Positions 1 to 23,730 of a DNA stretch of 64,000 nt are shown here, piece after piece. Position numbers and translations under genes: made by a program. The notes beneath the pieces were generated by a model, which saw only the letters and a list, made by a program, of their open reading frames with translations, was not told where the DNA came from and did not search any database. Position 1 is the first letter of the stretch, and every line of letters begins with the position of its first letter. Source of the DNA: Siniperca chuatsi (taxonomy: Eukaryota > Chordata > Actinopteri > Centrarchiformes > Sinipercidae); assembly GCF_020085105.1 (NCBI RefSeq), contig NC_058062.1, positions 9,890,445 through 9,954,444 of the forward strand, read 5' to 3'.

Positions 1-12
1 TGTTCACTACAG

Positions 13-3000
13 GAAAAAGCTTGCCCAGCGCCTGCAGGATGCTGAAGAGTCCATTGAGGCTGTGAACTCCAAGTGTGCCTCTTTGGAGAAGACCAAGCAG
101 AGGCTGCAGGGTGAGGTGGAGGACCTCATGATTGATGTGGAGAGAGCTAATGCTCTGGCTGCCAACCTTGACAAGAAGCAGAGGAACTTTGATAAGGTAA
201 ATGGTTAAACTGGTAATTAAAACCAGTTTTAATCGCAAGAAACACACATCAATATAATGAACTAATCATTTAATTAACCTATACAATTCTAGGTCCTGGC
301 AGAATGGAAACAGAAGTATGAAGAGGGCCAGGCAGAGCTGGAAGGAGCTCAGAAGGAGGCTCGTTCTCTCAGCACTGAATTGTTCAAGATTAAGAACTCT
401 TATGAGGAGTCTCTGGATCAGCTGGAGACCATGAAGAGAGAGAACAAGAACCTGCAGCGTATGTGAACTTTTATACTTGAGAGAAAATAATAATAATTAT
501 ATACCAGCTCTTAAAATGTGTAATTTGCTTTGTTTTGTGTTGTTTTTTTCTGTAGAGGAGATCTCAGACCTGACTGAACAGCTTGGTGAGACTGGAAAGA
601 GTATCCATGAGCTGGAGAAAGCCAAAAAGACTGTGGAGACTGAGAAGACTGAAATTCAGTCAGCACTGGAGGAAGCAGAGGTACAACAACATCAAGAGTT
701 GACAGGGAGTCATAAAAGCCATCCACCAGTCAGTCAGTTCTTGAGTTGGGCTATTCAAACTTGTATCATGACAATGATAAAAGGTGTTGGATGTAGCACT
801 TTTGCCTCACACTTTGGTTTGGCAGATTGATATACCACCAAAAACAACATGATTGTTCTTACTGAAAATCGAATTTTGTAATTTTAACGTCTGGGTGATC
901 TTTGGAATGCTCATATGTATAATTTAATCTCTGAGAAGAACTTAAATGAGAAGGAAAAAGAGGTCAATTAGTATTATTAGCTTCTATCACATCACTTTAA
1001 ATGTGATAATATGTTTAGGGGAAATCGTGTTTGATTTATTAACATCATAATTTAATTGTTAAAATTACACCAAGGCTTCACTGGAGCATGAGGAGTCCAA
1101 GATTCTCCGTGTTCAGCTTGAGCTCAACCAGATCAAAGGTGAGGTTGACAGGAAGCTGGCAGAGAAGGATGAGGAGATGGAGCAAATCAAGAGGAACAGC
1201 CAGAGGGTGATGGACTCCATGCAGAGCGCTCTCGACGCTGAGGTCAGGAGCAGGAATGATGCCCTGAGAGTCAAGAAGAAGATGGAGGGAGACCTGAATG
1301 AGATGGAGATTCAGCTGAGCCATGCCAACAGGCAGGCCGCTGAGGCCCAGAAACAACTGAGGAATGTCCAGGGACAGCTCAAGGTAAGGTTTATATGACC
1401 ATTTTGTTAAAAAAAAAAAAAAAACAAGTAAAAAGAGTATGGATGGTTCATTGTTTTTTTTTTCTTTTGCTGTCAGGATGCCCAACTGCACCTTGATGAT
1501 GCTATCAGAGGACAGGAAGACATGAAAGAGCAGGTTGCCATGGTGGAGCGCAGAAATGGCCTGATGCTGGCTGAGATTGAGGAGCTGAGAGTTGCTCTGG
1601 AACAGACAGAGAGAGGACGCAAAGTGGCTGAGCAGGAGTTGGTTGATGCTAGTGAGCGTGTTGGACTGCTTCACTCTCAGGTTTGTTATATACAAGAGAA
1701 TATGTCCTCCAAATAAGATATATCAGAATGGTTTATTAAATATCATTCTTTAAAATACCAATATTTAGAACACCAGTCTTCTGAACACCAAGAAGAAGCT
1801 GGAGGCTGACCTTGTCCAGGTTCAGGGTGAAGTGGAAGATTCTGTTCAGGAAGCAAGAAATGCTGAGGATAAGGCCAAAAAGGCTATCACTGATGTGAGT
1901 TTACATCTCTATCTCACCTGTTATGTTTTTGGTCTACTTCCATGCATTGAAAATGTTAAGTTTATTATAGATTATGAATGAATTAGATAACATTTTATCA
2001 TTTCAGGCTGCCATGATGGCTGAGGAGCTTAAGAAGGAGCAGGACACCAGTTCTCACCTGGAGAGGATGAAGAAGAACCTGGAGGTCACAGTCAAGGACC
2101 TGCAGCACCGTCTGGATGAAGCTGAGAACCTCGCCATGAAGGGTGGCAAGAAGCAGCTCCAGAAACTGGAGTCCAGGGTACGCACTGCATGTAGTATAAA
2201 TGCTTATTTTTCAGAATGTACATTAGACATTCAATGAGTCAAATAAATTCAACTGTATTTCTCTGCTTTTCATCGCTGTACTGAAATTCTTTTATAAAAT
2301 TTTGATGAATTATCTATCATCACATCTCAGGTGCGTGAGCTAGAAGCTGAAGTTGAGGCTGAGCAGAGACGTGGAGCTGATGCTGTTAAAGGAGTCCGCA
2401 AATATGAGAGGAGAGTGAAGGAGCTGACCTACCAGGTAATTCATTTCACAAAAAACATAGTACTTTGAAGTCTCTATTTTCTTTCACTTACAATCCTTTA
2501 TCTTTGTAGACTGAGGAGGACAAGAAGAATGTGGTCAGACTTCAGGATCTGGTGGACAAGCTGCAGCTCAAAGTCAAGGCTTACAAGAGACAGGCTGAGG
2601 ATGCTGTAAATCAAATACATCATTTTACACATCATTTACAGTTAATTAAATAATAACATCACTATTAACTGTCTTGTTACTAAATCTATATAATCACAAT
2701 CCCTTCACAGGAGGAGCAGGCCAACACTCACATGTCCAGGCTCAGGAAGGTCCAGCATGAGATGGAAGAAGCTCAGGAGCGCGCTGACATCGCTGAGTCC
2801 CAGGTTAACAAGCTGAGGGTCAAGAGCCGTGATGCTGGAAAGGTACATTAGTTGTTTGCATGATCCCATCATCAATTGTGTTGACATTAGAAGTCATGAA
2901 ATGATTTGATGCTGTACACTTACACTGTTGATAGTGTAAATCAATATCACATCTTACATAGTACCCAAATCATTTCATGTTTGAATTCCTACATGAAAAG

Positions 3001-3096
3001 AGAAAATAACTTGCTCTGTAACTTGATTCCTAAATTTGAAATTTTGCTATGCTAATTGATTTTCCCCTCTTTTTTTAGTCTGAGTCTGCTGAGTAA
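13..3096 (+). CDS. Fast skeletal myosin heavy chain, gene 1 (3' part only)
   Basis: C-terminal rod of a sarcomeric myosin II heavy chain; the head and most exons lie left of the window. Eleven exons equivalent to exons 31-41 of gene 2: 13-196, 293-458, 556-680, 1075-1383, 1477-1680, 1769-1894, 2007-2177, 2331-2435, 2510-2605, 2711-2842, 3079-3096 (TAA 3094-3096). They encode about 544 residues of unbroken heptad coiled coil, ending in SESAE. The rod dimerises and packs into thick filaments. All junctions keep phase. Exon 34 (from 1075) begins with Ala-Ser before LEHEE, the residues typical of vertebrate MyHCs, where the other three genes here have Gly-Thr; its acceptor (ACCAAG) has a poor pyrimidine tract. 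The first two exons and their intron are almost identical to genes 2 and 3. A skeletal fast class is inferred from near-identity with genes 2-4; the exact orthologue is not determined. Confidence 0.96.
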
Positions 3097-3127
3097 GAGT
3101 CACCATCCAGTTGAAGCCTTTCAAAGA

Positions 3128-3146
3128 AGTTCATAAAATATGAACT
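3128..3146 (+). promoter_or_regulatory. 3' UTR stem-loop of gene 1
   Basis: Perfect 8-bp stem AGTTCATA / TATGAACT closing an AAA loop, 32 nt after the stop codon. The same hairpin sits at the same place in genes 2 and 3. Function unknown; an RNA stability, localisation or 3'-end element is an inference. Confidence 0.7.
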
Positions 3147-3172
3147 AGTGTTTGGGGGCTCATTGACATTTC

Positions 3173-3178
3173 AATAAA
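3173..3178 (+). terminator. Poly(A) signal, gene 1
   Basis: Canonical AATAAA 77 nt after the stop and 27 nt after the 3' UTR hairpin, giving a very short 3' UTR as in the other genes. Confidence 0.85.
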
Positions 3179-4578
3179 GATGATAATTGTCATCACTATC
3201 CCTGAATCCTGTCATTTCCTTTCTGATGGCTAATTTATTTGGTTGCTCAGATAAATATTTAGTTCAAAACTAAGTAGGGCAATTAGCCATGCTGTGATGT
3301 CTTGTGGTACAGTATCAGCAGCACTGTACCACTGTGAGTTTGTAAGTACAACATGTCCCTTTGAAATGTTGTGAAGTAAAAGTATAAAGCTGCACAAAAT
3401 GGAAATACATGTGTTTGTAGATGTACTGAGCATACAAGTGGAAACCTTAGATTTCCAATATGGTGCCTTCAGAGGTATTAATCGTTATTAGTATATTAAT
3501 TGGTACTGCTTTTAAAAGCTTAGTTCTTCCATTGTTAGCTGGTTTGAGAAAGTCTGAAGAGGTCAAAACTCCCGCAAAACACTTGCAGTATACAGAACAA
3601 CTAATTTGTCAGACCAACATGTTTCAGTTTGTGGCCTTCATCATGAACATGCTGAAAGCTGTTCTTCTCCATGCATCTTGGAAGTAGGTGAAGTTGTGCC
3701 AGAAATCCCTCCTCTCCTTATGGTTGGGAAAGTGTCAGAAAAAGATGTGAAACAAGGGCAGCCAAGTGGAAGTGAAAATGGGAGTGGAAGGATGAAGCAG
3801 ATGCTTGTATTGGTGCACCCCCTGAGACACACAAAACTTGCCCAAGCCTTCTCGCTCATTATGCAGTATAGGCCAAAATAACATGGACATATCTGGGGGT
3901 ATATTGGTAGAGTTCAGACACTCATACAGAGATTATACAATCAACATTTTTATTCAATTGTTGGCAGATAATTATATTGTGATTTTGTATTACATTTGTT
4001 CTCCATTATACTGTGTACAGCTGTTAGGCTATGTTATTCACATATTTTGGGTTCTAAACATGTTATTATTTATTCCTCCCTTTCTGTCAAATTCTAGATT
4101 TATTAAAACCACCATAAAGGATTTTGAGAAAAAAATATTTTCTAATTTGAAAAATACAGAAGAAGGCTAAAAAGGCTAAGGCCTACCCAGCATCCATGCA
4201 AAGCTCTATTTGGGATGTCACAGGCGACAAACAGATATAGGTTGCCAAGTCATGCAAGTCTTTGCACTATGTCTCCTGGAAGAAATGAAACCTTGACTTG
4301 GAATCTTGGAGCAGAATGAGGTGTCCAGTGGATTTCTTTCCATAGCAGAATCCAAAATCCCTATATGTCAAAGGAACAACATATCACTCATGGGTCCAAG
4401 TAATGATCACCTTTTTACTCAAATAATATTTAAATTTGATTTGATGAGCATGTAGAGTCCTATTACAAACATAACAACTCACAATTAATTCTTTACAGCT
4501 GGCACCATGGGGTGATATCAAACAAGAGACAAAGGCTGTGGGATAGTTGCCCTGGTAAACAGGTTTAATCTCTCCAGT

Positions 4579-4620
4579 CCCCCCCCCCACACACACAAAC
4601 ACACACACACACACACACAT
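4579..4620. repeat. Poly-C / (CA)n microsatellite
   Basis: A run of about ten C followed by an almost perfect CA repeat with one AA interruption, seen directly. Confidence 0.95.
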
Positions 4621-5124
4621 TAATATCAATTATGAAGCAAAGACCTGATGTAATCAGTATCAGGAGCAAAGATGCTATAAAAAGTGATGGGAAATACTTG
4701 TGTAGGTCACTTGGACACTTTAAATCCTCACACCATCTGCTTAAATCAGTATGTGTCCTAAGAGCCAGCTCAAAAGAAGTCAACATCAGTTAAGAAAAAA
4801 CTTGAGAAAACTGTTCACCCACTTTCTGGAATGGGTTAAGTTTTTCCATGTTCATGTGTTTTCTGTGGTTTGCCAGTTTGACTCAAAAAAGTATAATGAT
4901 CATAAGCCCTCAAAATTTGCCAGGACACTTATCATGCTTCTTTAACAGATGTCACCTCCTTAGTATCAAATGTAGCAACTGGATGAAGTTCATTTTATCT
5001 TGTGTGAAACTTATTTTGGGCCTGATCTCAAACTAGTTGCCAACTGTTTTCATATCCATTTAGGGAGTTATACAACAGGCGATTGAACTTATATGGATAA
5101 TATCTCATCTTTAATTTTATTACA

Positions 5125-5190
5125 GGAATATGAGATGTGCCAGAGTCCTGTAACTGTAGACCACAAACATTTGGGGGCATTTCCAAAACC
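5125..5190 (+). promoter_or_regulatory. Conserved upstream block, distal copy (gene 2)
   Basis: Contains TGAGATGTG, then GTCCTGTAACTGTA, ACC and TTCCAAAACC in the order seen in five other copies (5566, 23731, 41041, 50796, 51248). The ACC anchor lies 1157 bp before the gene 2 TATA box; the matching distal copy of gene 4 lies 1131 bp before its TATA. Candidate muscle enhancer block by conservation within the array; no factor can be assigned with confidence. Confidence 0.5.
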
Positions 5191-5565
5191 AGGCTCTATG
5201 CATGTATCTGACATGGCATAAAAACATTAATGCGATGTAAACTCTAATAAGGTGCTTTGATTTTGATTTATAAGATTAAATAGTGCCCAAACACAACAAT
5301 ACATTTCATGGTATAGATTTGGAGGTATTCTTTGGGTATTATTGACACACATAATTTTCATGAGGTTATTATGAGCACAATGAAAGTTTTGTTAAATACA
5401 GTATTATTATTATCAAACATTATTAAGCATTATGAATTATTCTTCCCCAGACTTAGTTCAACCTCTAAATCTACATTAAAGATGAATATTATTATTTAAT
5501 TAACATGTGTTGACAACTGTCTTGTATTCATTTAGTGTCATTTAGGGGTGAACTTTCTTTAATTT

Positions 5566-5635
5566 CAGAGATCTCAAATGTGCAAGTGTCCTGCAATTGA
5601 ATACCAATGGACTTTGGAAGACATTCCAAAACCAA
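5566..5635 (+). promoter_or_regulatory. Conserved upstream block, proximal copy (gene 2)
   Basis: Second copy of the same block, with GTCCTGCAATTGAATACCAATGG at its core (positions 5588-5610) and ATTCCAAAACC at its end. Its ACC anchor is 714 bp before the TATA box, the same spacing as the gene 3 copy (715 bp) and near that of gene 4 (685 bp). Confidence 0.5.
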
Positions 5636-6268
5636 CCCCCAAAGCTGCCCATCAATTTAAAAAAAGATGGCCAATGTTCACAACATGTTTCAACTTTAAT
5701 GTCCTTTGAATCAAGTACTATAATTATTGGAATTGTACACTATATTCTGCACTATTGAATGAATGCTACAATTTGGCCATCACTTCCATGCCTTCACTTG
5801 GAGGCAGTAGCGGACCAACATTTAGAGCAACAAGCTTGTAACTCACTTAGAGAATCTAGGGCAAAAATGCATAAGCACCTCCTTCTTTCTCTCTAAATAA
5901 TTTGACATTGATGCTTCCTTAAGTAGACCCTTAAGGCTTATTTGGTTTACTTGAATGTGTTTATGTTTGAACAAAGCAACTTGTGTGTGTGAGTGCATTT
6001 CAGCAATTCTTTCCTCTGTACTGCAATTCCTCTTTTGTTACAGTAGAAAGACATTACAAAGCATTATATCATGTTTTAAATTTAAACAACCACATTGTGT
6101 TGGTCACATCCAAGATTGCAATCAAATTAAATCAAATGAATTGGTATAACATCAGAATATATGCTGTATTGTTTTTTATTATTAATTACAATTGAGAGAT
6201 GTGAATTATGCATATCACCTCCTTAAACACCACTGCCACAAAATAAGCAACAGAATGAAAAGAGGCCA

Positions 6269-6324
6269 TGACCAAACCGAGTGAGAGACTACTGCTGACC
6301 AGGCACTCCCACCCTCTATAAAAG
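6269..6324 (+). promoter_or_regulatory. Core promoter of gene 2
   Basis: TATAAAAG at 6317-6324, with TGACCAAACCGAG at 6269-6281. The same two elements, spaced 47-48 bp, occur before genes 3 and 4. A start site near 6347 is inferred from the usual TATA distance. Confidence 0.85.
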
Positions 6325-6346
6325 AGGCAGCTCTGGACTTCTGCAT

Positions 6347-6369
6347 GAACTGATAGGCTCCCAACACAG
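6347..6369 (+). other. Gene 2 non-coding exon 1
   Basis: Short leader exon ending in CACAG before the donor GTGAGT at 6370. Its 5' end is estimated from the TATA box. Two non-coding leader exons are the usual sarcomeric MyHC layout. Confidence 0.7.
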
Positions 6370-6514
6370 GTGAGTATATTCACTGTGACATCAGTTTGTA
6401 CTCTTATTGCTTAAATGGTAAAGTGAATGTGTTGCTAATTATTTATGCATATTGTCCACAGTTCTTTGGAGTTACCTTGGTAGTATTCTTGAGTGGACAA
6501 AATTATTCCAAAAC

Positions 6515-6516
<2 letters not shown>

Positions 6517-6575
<59 letters not shown>
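6517..6575. repeat. (AT)n microsatellite in gene 2 intron 1
   Basis: About 59 bp of pure AT dinucleotide, seen directly; length is probably polymorphic. Confidence 0.97.
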
Positions 6576-6576
<1 letters not shown>

Positions 6577-6913
6577 TCTTAACACATTTAAGAAGTAGTG
6601 TCTTCCAAAAAAACAAACACACAATAAATGTGTTGATATCTAATACACACCCTGTCTCATCACATATATACTATATGATCATTAAGCACAATACTATTTC
6701 TCTGATTGTGGAGGGCAATTGATGGGATGGGAGAGTATTGAACTTTAATGATTCAACTGAATACAGTTAGCATATATTATTTAAGTCTAAAGCCATTTTG
6801 CCACCTTTACCTTTTACTGTTCTCAAATTGACTGAACAAATCTGAAATTAGAAAAACAAACTTAAACAAATTATCGTACTACTTAAACTACATGTTTAAT
6901 CATATTTTTATAG

Positions 6914-6966
6914 CATCTTGGGACTCCACCAAAGACTGCACCACTCTTTTTTTGGAACAAGCTGAG
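6914..6966 (+). other. Gene 2 non-coding exon 2
   Basis: Follows TTTATAG and ends GCTGAG before GTAAAA. Genes 3 (24756-24805) and 4 (52230-52281) have an exon of equal size at the same place, ending in GAG before GT. No ATG in a useful frame. Confidence 0.75.
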
Positions 6967-7098
6967 GTAAAAGATATCATCGTAAAAAATACATGAAATC
7001 TCCACCATCAGCTGGATACAAGATCATATCTATATTATGTTGTTATGCTAACACTATTGTGGATGCTTTATCTTTTCAGTCTCCACTGAAGTGCCACC

Positions 7099-18392
<11,294 letters not shown>

Positions 18393-18426
18393 GAGACAAC
18401 ATCCTGTTGACAGAGCCTTTTGACAG

Positions 18427-18445
18427 AGTTCATAAAATATGAACT
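18427..18445 (+). promoter_or_regulatory. 3' UTR stem-loop of gene 2
   Basis: Same perfect 8-bp stem and AAA loop as in gene 1, 35 nt after the stop, although the flanking UTR sequence differs. Confidence 0.7.
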
Positions 18446-18473
18446 AGATGTTGAATTGTCTTCTTATACTGTC

Positions 18474-18479
18474 AATAAA
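18474..18479 (+). terminator. Poly(A) signal, gene 2
   Basis: AATAAA, 82 nt after the stop and 28 nt after the hairpin. Confidence 0.85.
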
Positions 18480-20717
18480 GTGTATCATCATTATAATATT
18501 ACTCTGTTATTTACTCTCTATTTTACCAGTATCTATAAAAGTCACACAGTGTTCAACACAGCAGCTGGTGAAGCTGCATGAGTTAACTTGGCTGGAATGA
18601 GTGAGGTTAGTACATTTCATTTAATTTCAACTACAATTAATTCCCATTCTCATGTTAGTTATACAGTACAAACAGATGGATAATAAACATTGTCAACACT
18701 TTTCACCAAACCATTAACAAAGATTTGTTCAGCATTCTACATTACATGGAATTAAATATTTTATTTATGGATAGAGAATGCCTTTAATTAATCTCTGACC
18801 TGGGATATCATCATAGACAACAGAACAGTACAGAACAGAACAGAACTGCACATATTTCAAGAATATATTTGCATGAAATTAAGTTAGAGTAATCTAGATG
18901 GAACAGCATTTAGAATATCTATTTCCGGATGGATTTTGGAAAGCTGTGCTCATTGATGTCATAAATTCATAATGTATCATTGACATTAAAAAATGACACT
19001 GTACAATAGTGCACCATTTAAAGTCCTTAGTTGAAAGTCCTTCTTGTATAACTCAATATACTATACTACATACTGCAGATTAAGCTAAAGATGGTCCAAT
19101 CAGCTAACTTTGACCACTTACTCCCCAACAATGTAGCATCACAAAAACAATAATTCAGATGAAGCAGTACATGTCTTTAATGCAAAATCTCGAAATATGA
19201 ATTTTATTACAAAGCTTGAATGGGTAAATCCTATGAGTGCCAAAATAATAACACATGCTTTACTGTATCTGGACAGTCTTTCCATCGCTGCATTCTCACT
19301 CTGAGCTAATATCCAATTAGTGCTAAAATAGGAAAACTGACAAAATTCACAATTACTTTTTGAAAGTTGCTATTCAAGGTAGTCCAAGTGAGGAGCTAAC
19401 TAAAAACTGTTACTGATGTAAGACTGTTACAACCCTAAAACTTTTTGTACAGTCAGTCCTTTTACTCGGTAAATCTAAATCCCTAATAGAATGTACCTTA
19501 GTGGTTTGATTATGAATGCATGCATCTGCTAGAAGTGCGACAAAAAAGCATCAGTTTAGTTTATGTAATTACTGTCGAAAAATGTTAATATGATGATGCT
19601 CTAATAATCCTTTTGAAAATACTGACTTGGATTTTGCATTTCACAGCAAAAATACCAATTGCGCAATCTATTAGTTAGCTAATTTAGGAACAACAATCTT
19701 TAAAATTTTGACAGTAATGGCTTTCCACCTTCTTGGAAACACCATTTTACTGTTATCACAACAAGAAAACAAAGCCAAAAAATCTTTGCATACGTCACGC
19801 AAATGCTTCTTCAAACACTTACTGTACAAAGAATAAATTCTAAATCCATTGGCTATACACATCATTGTATCTGCCATGTAGTAAAGCAGGAAATGTAGAT
19901 GTGGTTAAAACAGAAGTCACACATTTCTAATACTGATGAAATCAGCCAACTAAGCAGGCATATAACACCTCATGTACCACCTTATATGTACTCTAGAAGT
20001 CTCTGTCATTAGGTTTATGTTTACTGACACATGAGGCCAGACTTGAAATGTCTTTCTATTTTTGATCATGCTGTAGAGTCATCAAATAAATTACACAGGC
20101 CCCTTACAAAATCTGATATCTCCCTCACAGCACATCTCATACCCATTTTAAGTATGTTAAACATAGAGATTTAAAAGTTGATGAACCTTAATGTAGGAAA
20201 ACATTATACGCAGTTAGAGAATGTGTTTCATAAATGTAAGCCCACTTTCATTTCAACTTCAGTCGTGTTGAGTCCCCACAACATTTTTATGCTATCCATC
20301 CAAACTACAGTGATTCGGAAAATTTTTAATCTTTTTTTGAATCTCATTTAAACTGGTTTGTGCTGCTCCTTAGTGCATTTTATACAGTACATCATATACA
20401 TTATTATATACATTATAACTGAAAACTTTGGCATTTGGTGAATTACCCAATATATATTTTTGAATTACATGAAGTCTCATTGCAAGAAATGATCTGCAAG
20501 AATTGAGCACAAGGCTGGGCAATATAAAATTATGTAATTTATGAGAAATCTCATTTACACTTAGCTACTTCATGCATCTTGGGCAGATCAAATCAAAGCT
20601 ATCCGATGTCATAAAAGCCAAATGTAAATACAACCAAAAAGCATCTGAGACAGATTGAAATCAGATTGCTATTGAAGTGGTTTGAGACACATTCTATTCA
20701 GATGTTGACATTGAAGG

Positions 20718-20969
20718 TAGGGCTGCAACTAACAATTATTTTCGTTTTTGATTAATCTGCCAATTATTTTCTCGATTATTCAATTAATCGTTTGGTTTAC
20801 GAATTGTCAAAAAATAGTGAAGAATTTTCAGAGCCCAAGGAGACGTCATCACACCAAACGATCACATTGGAGAAGGTATAAGTATGGAATGTTTGGATTA
20901 ATTGATTATTAAAATGGTTGGCAATAATTTTTCTGTTGATCGACTAATCAAGTAATTGTTTCAGCTCTA
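20718..20969. mobile_element. hAT-like miniature inverted-repeat element
   Basis: Begins TAGGGCTGCAAC and ends GTTTCAGCTCTA, near-inverted ends of a very common fish family rich in GATTAAT motifs. Flanking octamers ATTGAAGG and GTGGAAGG agree at 6 of 8 positions, consistent with a decayed hAT target duplication. No coding capacity. Confidence 0.8.
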
Positions 20970-21689
20970 GTGGAAGGTGTACATGCATCCGTCTTTCAAA
21001 GATGCATGTATATGTGAGGCCTGGAGGAAGTAAGACGAATGTGGCCAGGCCACAGCAGGGCCTAATTAAGCTAGGAACTTACAATTTGCAATGAACCCTT
21101 TAACTTAACAAAACCAGGAAAGACGGGACAGCAGCGCAACGTGTGTTAATCTCAGCTGCTTACATAATATGACAACCAAAGTGAAAATACAGAAGTGGGA
21201 GGTGCCAACAACTCATCTAGGACAACAGTGGCTTGGGAGGGACATTCTCATTGCAGGCTGCAAGAGCAAAACTTTTAACTTGTAGTTAATGTATGAGTCA
21301 TCCTTGTGTTTGTTTGTTTGTTTATTGATAGTTGTTAGCTGATTGGGTAAACTGTTGTAACAAAAATGCTGTCGTGTGTCCAGTCATCAGCCCCTAGGCC
21401 ATGTTCCCCTTTTCCTGCTTGACAAGTACCCACTACCCCCAGTGAAAGAAATGACTGCCAAATTGCATGGTATCTCTGTTTTCTCCAAGCGCAAACATCA
21501 GCAGGGCTAAGTGCATGTTCCACTGCACCCAAGCAGCGGCAACCATGCAGCTTTTGTGACCCATGCCGGGGTATATTGCTAGACCCACAACCTCACATTT
21601 ATTGAGACAAGGGCATCTTCTCGTTGGCTGCCATTGAGTTTGTGGGTTTCTGAATGCTGAAGGCCTCAGGGATATCTGATTTCTGGATG

Positions 21690-22400
21690 TGTGAGAAGTG
21701 GCACATGTAGTTGGGCGTCACTTTGTGCAACAGACAAACCAGCAAGCCTTAGAGTCTTGCTTACATCAACTGGGTTGGGGCACAAACCACCAATGCTGGT
21801 CAGAGAGGCTCCAGCAATACAACTTCTGTTCACAGTTCACTCTAGGCCAAAAGAATGAATTGGCGGACCGGCTTTTGCATGCTCTCCTGTCCTGCTGGAA
21901 TTATGTCTGCATGGCCCAGAGTCTCTGCACTTGTTACCGACATATCCTGTCCAAGAGTCGTTTGGCCATTATGAAAGCGAAGCAGCAATGGCGGGGCCTT
22001 GTGTGAAGGCCTGGCACTGACTGACATAGAGACCATGGTGAAAGACTGCACAGCCTTCCTCATCAATGAGAAAACCGGTCTCCCAGCACTGCCACCACTG
22101 CAGCCTTTGCAGTGCACATCCAGGGTGACATCTGTGGCCAGCACCATGGCCATCAACATCACCAGCGTTACCTTGTGGTGGCCTCTGACTTCTATTCAAG
22201 AGTGGCAAGAGGTAGTCGCCAAGGGTCCATTACACCCCTGTAGTCACTTCCTTGCATCCCTATCACCATCTCCACAGATAATGGCCCAACAGTGGGATCA
22301 GTGATATGTGCACAGCCTTCTACAACCCAGATGCCATGCGGTGGAGAGGTTGACCCAGACATTTAAAAATTGTATCAGAGCTGCATGTAGCTGTTGCATT
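21690..22400 (+). mobile_element. Decayed Gypsy-like LTR retrotransposon (pol remnant)
   Basis: A broken series of frames. Near 21705-21880 an RNase H-like stretch is visible (WSERLQQYNF, then a KNELADRLL-like end). Near 21995-22110 there is an integrase N-terminal stretch (KDCTAFL followed by a proline-rich run), then the integrase core signature TDNGP near 22275, and a frame-shifted VERLTQTFK segment near 22345-22370. Frameshifts show it is dead. It may extend left to about 21330 and right to about 22620; LTRs were not found. Confidence 0.7.
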
Positions 22401-23730
22401 GGCACCACCAGCACAGCAGAGCAGCAGACTGTCAGCACTAGATGAAAGAATGGTTTGACAAGAGAGGTGCTGTCAGATAGGTATGGGTTCACCGACCCAG
22501 CCAGGACCACAAGCTGCTCTCCGTCTGGTCCACACCAATTGAATTCACAGATCAACTCAGGCCAGTCACCTTCCGATCCATCATTTTTTTGTTGCCCATT
22601 AAATTTAGTTTTTGCCATTCATGATACTCACTGTCATGAATGGCACTCACTGACAGGCACTGTCCAAAAGAAATTTTAGTATTTCCAAACATAAATTATG
22701 CTCAAAAAAGGATATTGATTTCCGGACAGGGGTGGATGTATATCAATATTTGAAAATTTGATTGGGGAATTCAATTAACTTCTCAGGGTCGAACTGGTGA
22801 CCTCTCTCCACAGTTCATTTAATCTGTCAGCTGCTTTCTAAAGAGGAGTTTATGATGAGCTTCATCTGTGCTCATAGAACTAGGGCTATGATGCAGAACC
22901 TTCATTATGCTTTTTATTTCAGGACTATAGTAACTTTAACTAAAGCAATACTTGATGCTGCACACCAGGTAAAGCACTATAGAATTAGACTGCATTGTCT
23001 GTAACATACTATAACACTATATGTACTATATACTATAATATCAGGGCTAAACACAAGTTGAGCAAGTCAGTCATTATCCTGTTTTGGGTGCGGCCCTGCT
23101 TAATGTTGTGTGTCAGCTCAGCACTTTTCTGGCAATTCTACCCGACCCTAGGACAACTACAATGAACATACAGAATATATTGTATTTAATAAATCCCTGG
23201 CAATGGCCTTACCTTACCTACACAAACATTATTCTTTTTATTGAAATACATTTGAGAAATAAATAGATTATTTGAGAAGTTACATCTCTTTAAACTTGAG
23301 ATATGGTGTTAACAAGATGTCTAAATGTGTCCTATAAATATATCCTTCTCTCTATGCCAAATACGAATCACTGTTACCTCCCTTAGCTGGATTTATTTTT
23401 GACCATAGTGATACCTCGTGATCTGCTGGTAAGATGGCAAATAATAAGCCAAGTCTGAGCCAAACTTGGAAATGAAAGTTGCCCCTGGAAATGATCCCAG
23501 ACTTTATCAAATGTCATTAAATTATTTGCCAGTCAGTCAGTATATCAAACCTTTCCCCTCAAAAACTGCATCTTTTAATTCCTCACAGCAAAATATGAAT
23601 GGTGTTTGTGAGGAACATATTTCTGGTATTAAATTATCTAAGTTGGCAATCCTCCTTAAAGTCCATTCCCAGGAGATATATAATATTTGTCCAGCGTTAA
23701 TGGAAAAACCATCAGCCTGAATTTTAATTC

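Larger units (their letters stand above)
3200..6268. other. Intergenic region between genes 1 and 2
   Basis: About 3 kb with no supported gene. It holds a C-run followed by a CA repeat (4579-4620), two copies of a conserved non-coding block (5125-5190 and 5566-5635) and a stretch 5009-5050 that matches the distal upstream region of gene 4 (50680-50719). The short frames at 3460-3881 show no recognisable domain. The first kilobase is unassigned. Confidence 0.7.

Noticed and set aside
1078-1695. Long minus-strand frames rich in Leu/Ser/His, repeated in each gene (also near 16307, 34621, 61450)
   Set aside because: They are exact shadows of the coiled-coil exons on the + strand, cross introns and recur with every rod copy; codon logic belongs to the + strand.
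3460-3881. Two short frames after gene 1
   Set aside because: No recognisable domain, no promoter or splice context; left as unassigned intergenic sequence.
6396-6722. Frame with a long Tyr-Ile run
   Set aside because: Translation of the (AT)n microsatellite in gene 2 intron 1. The frame at 41502-41693 on the other strand is likewise the TC/TA repeat.
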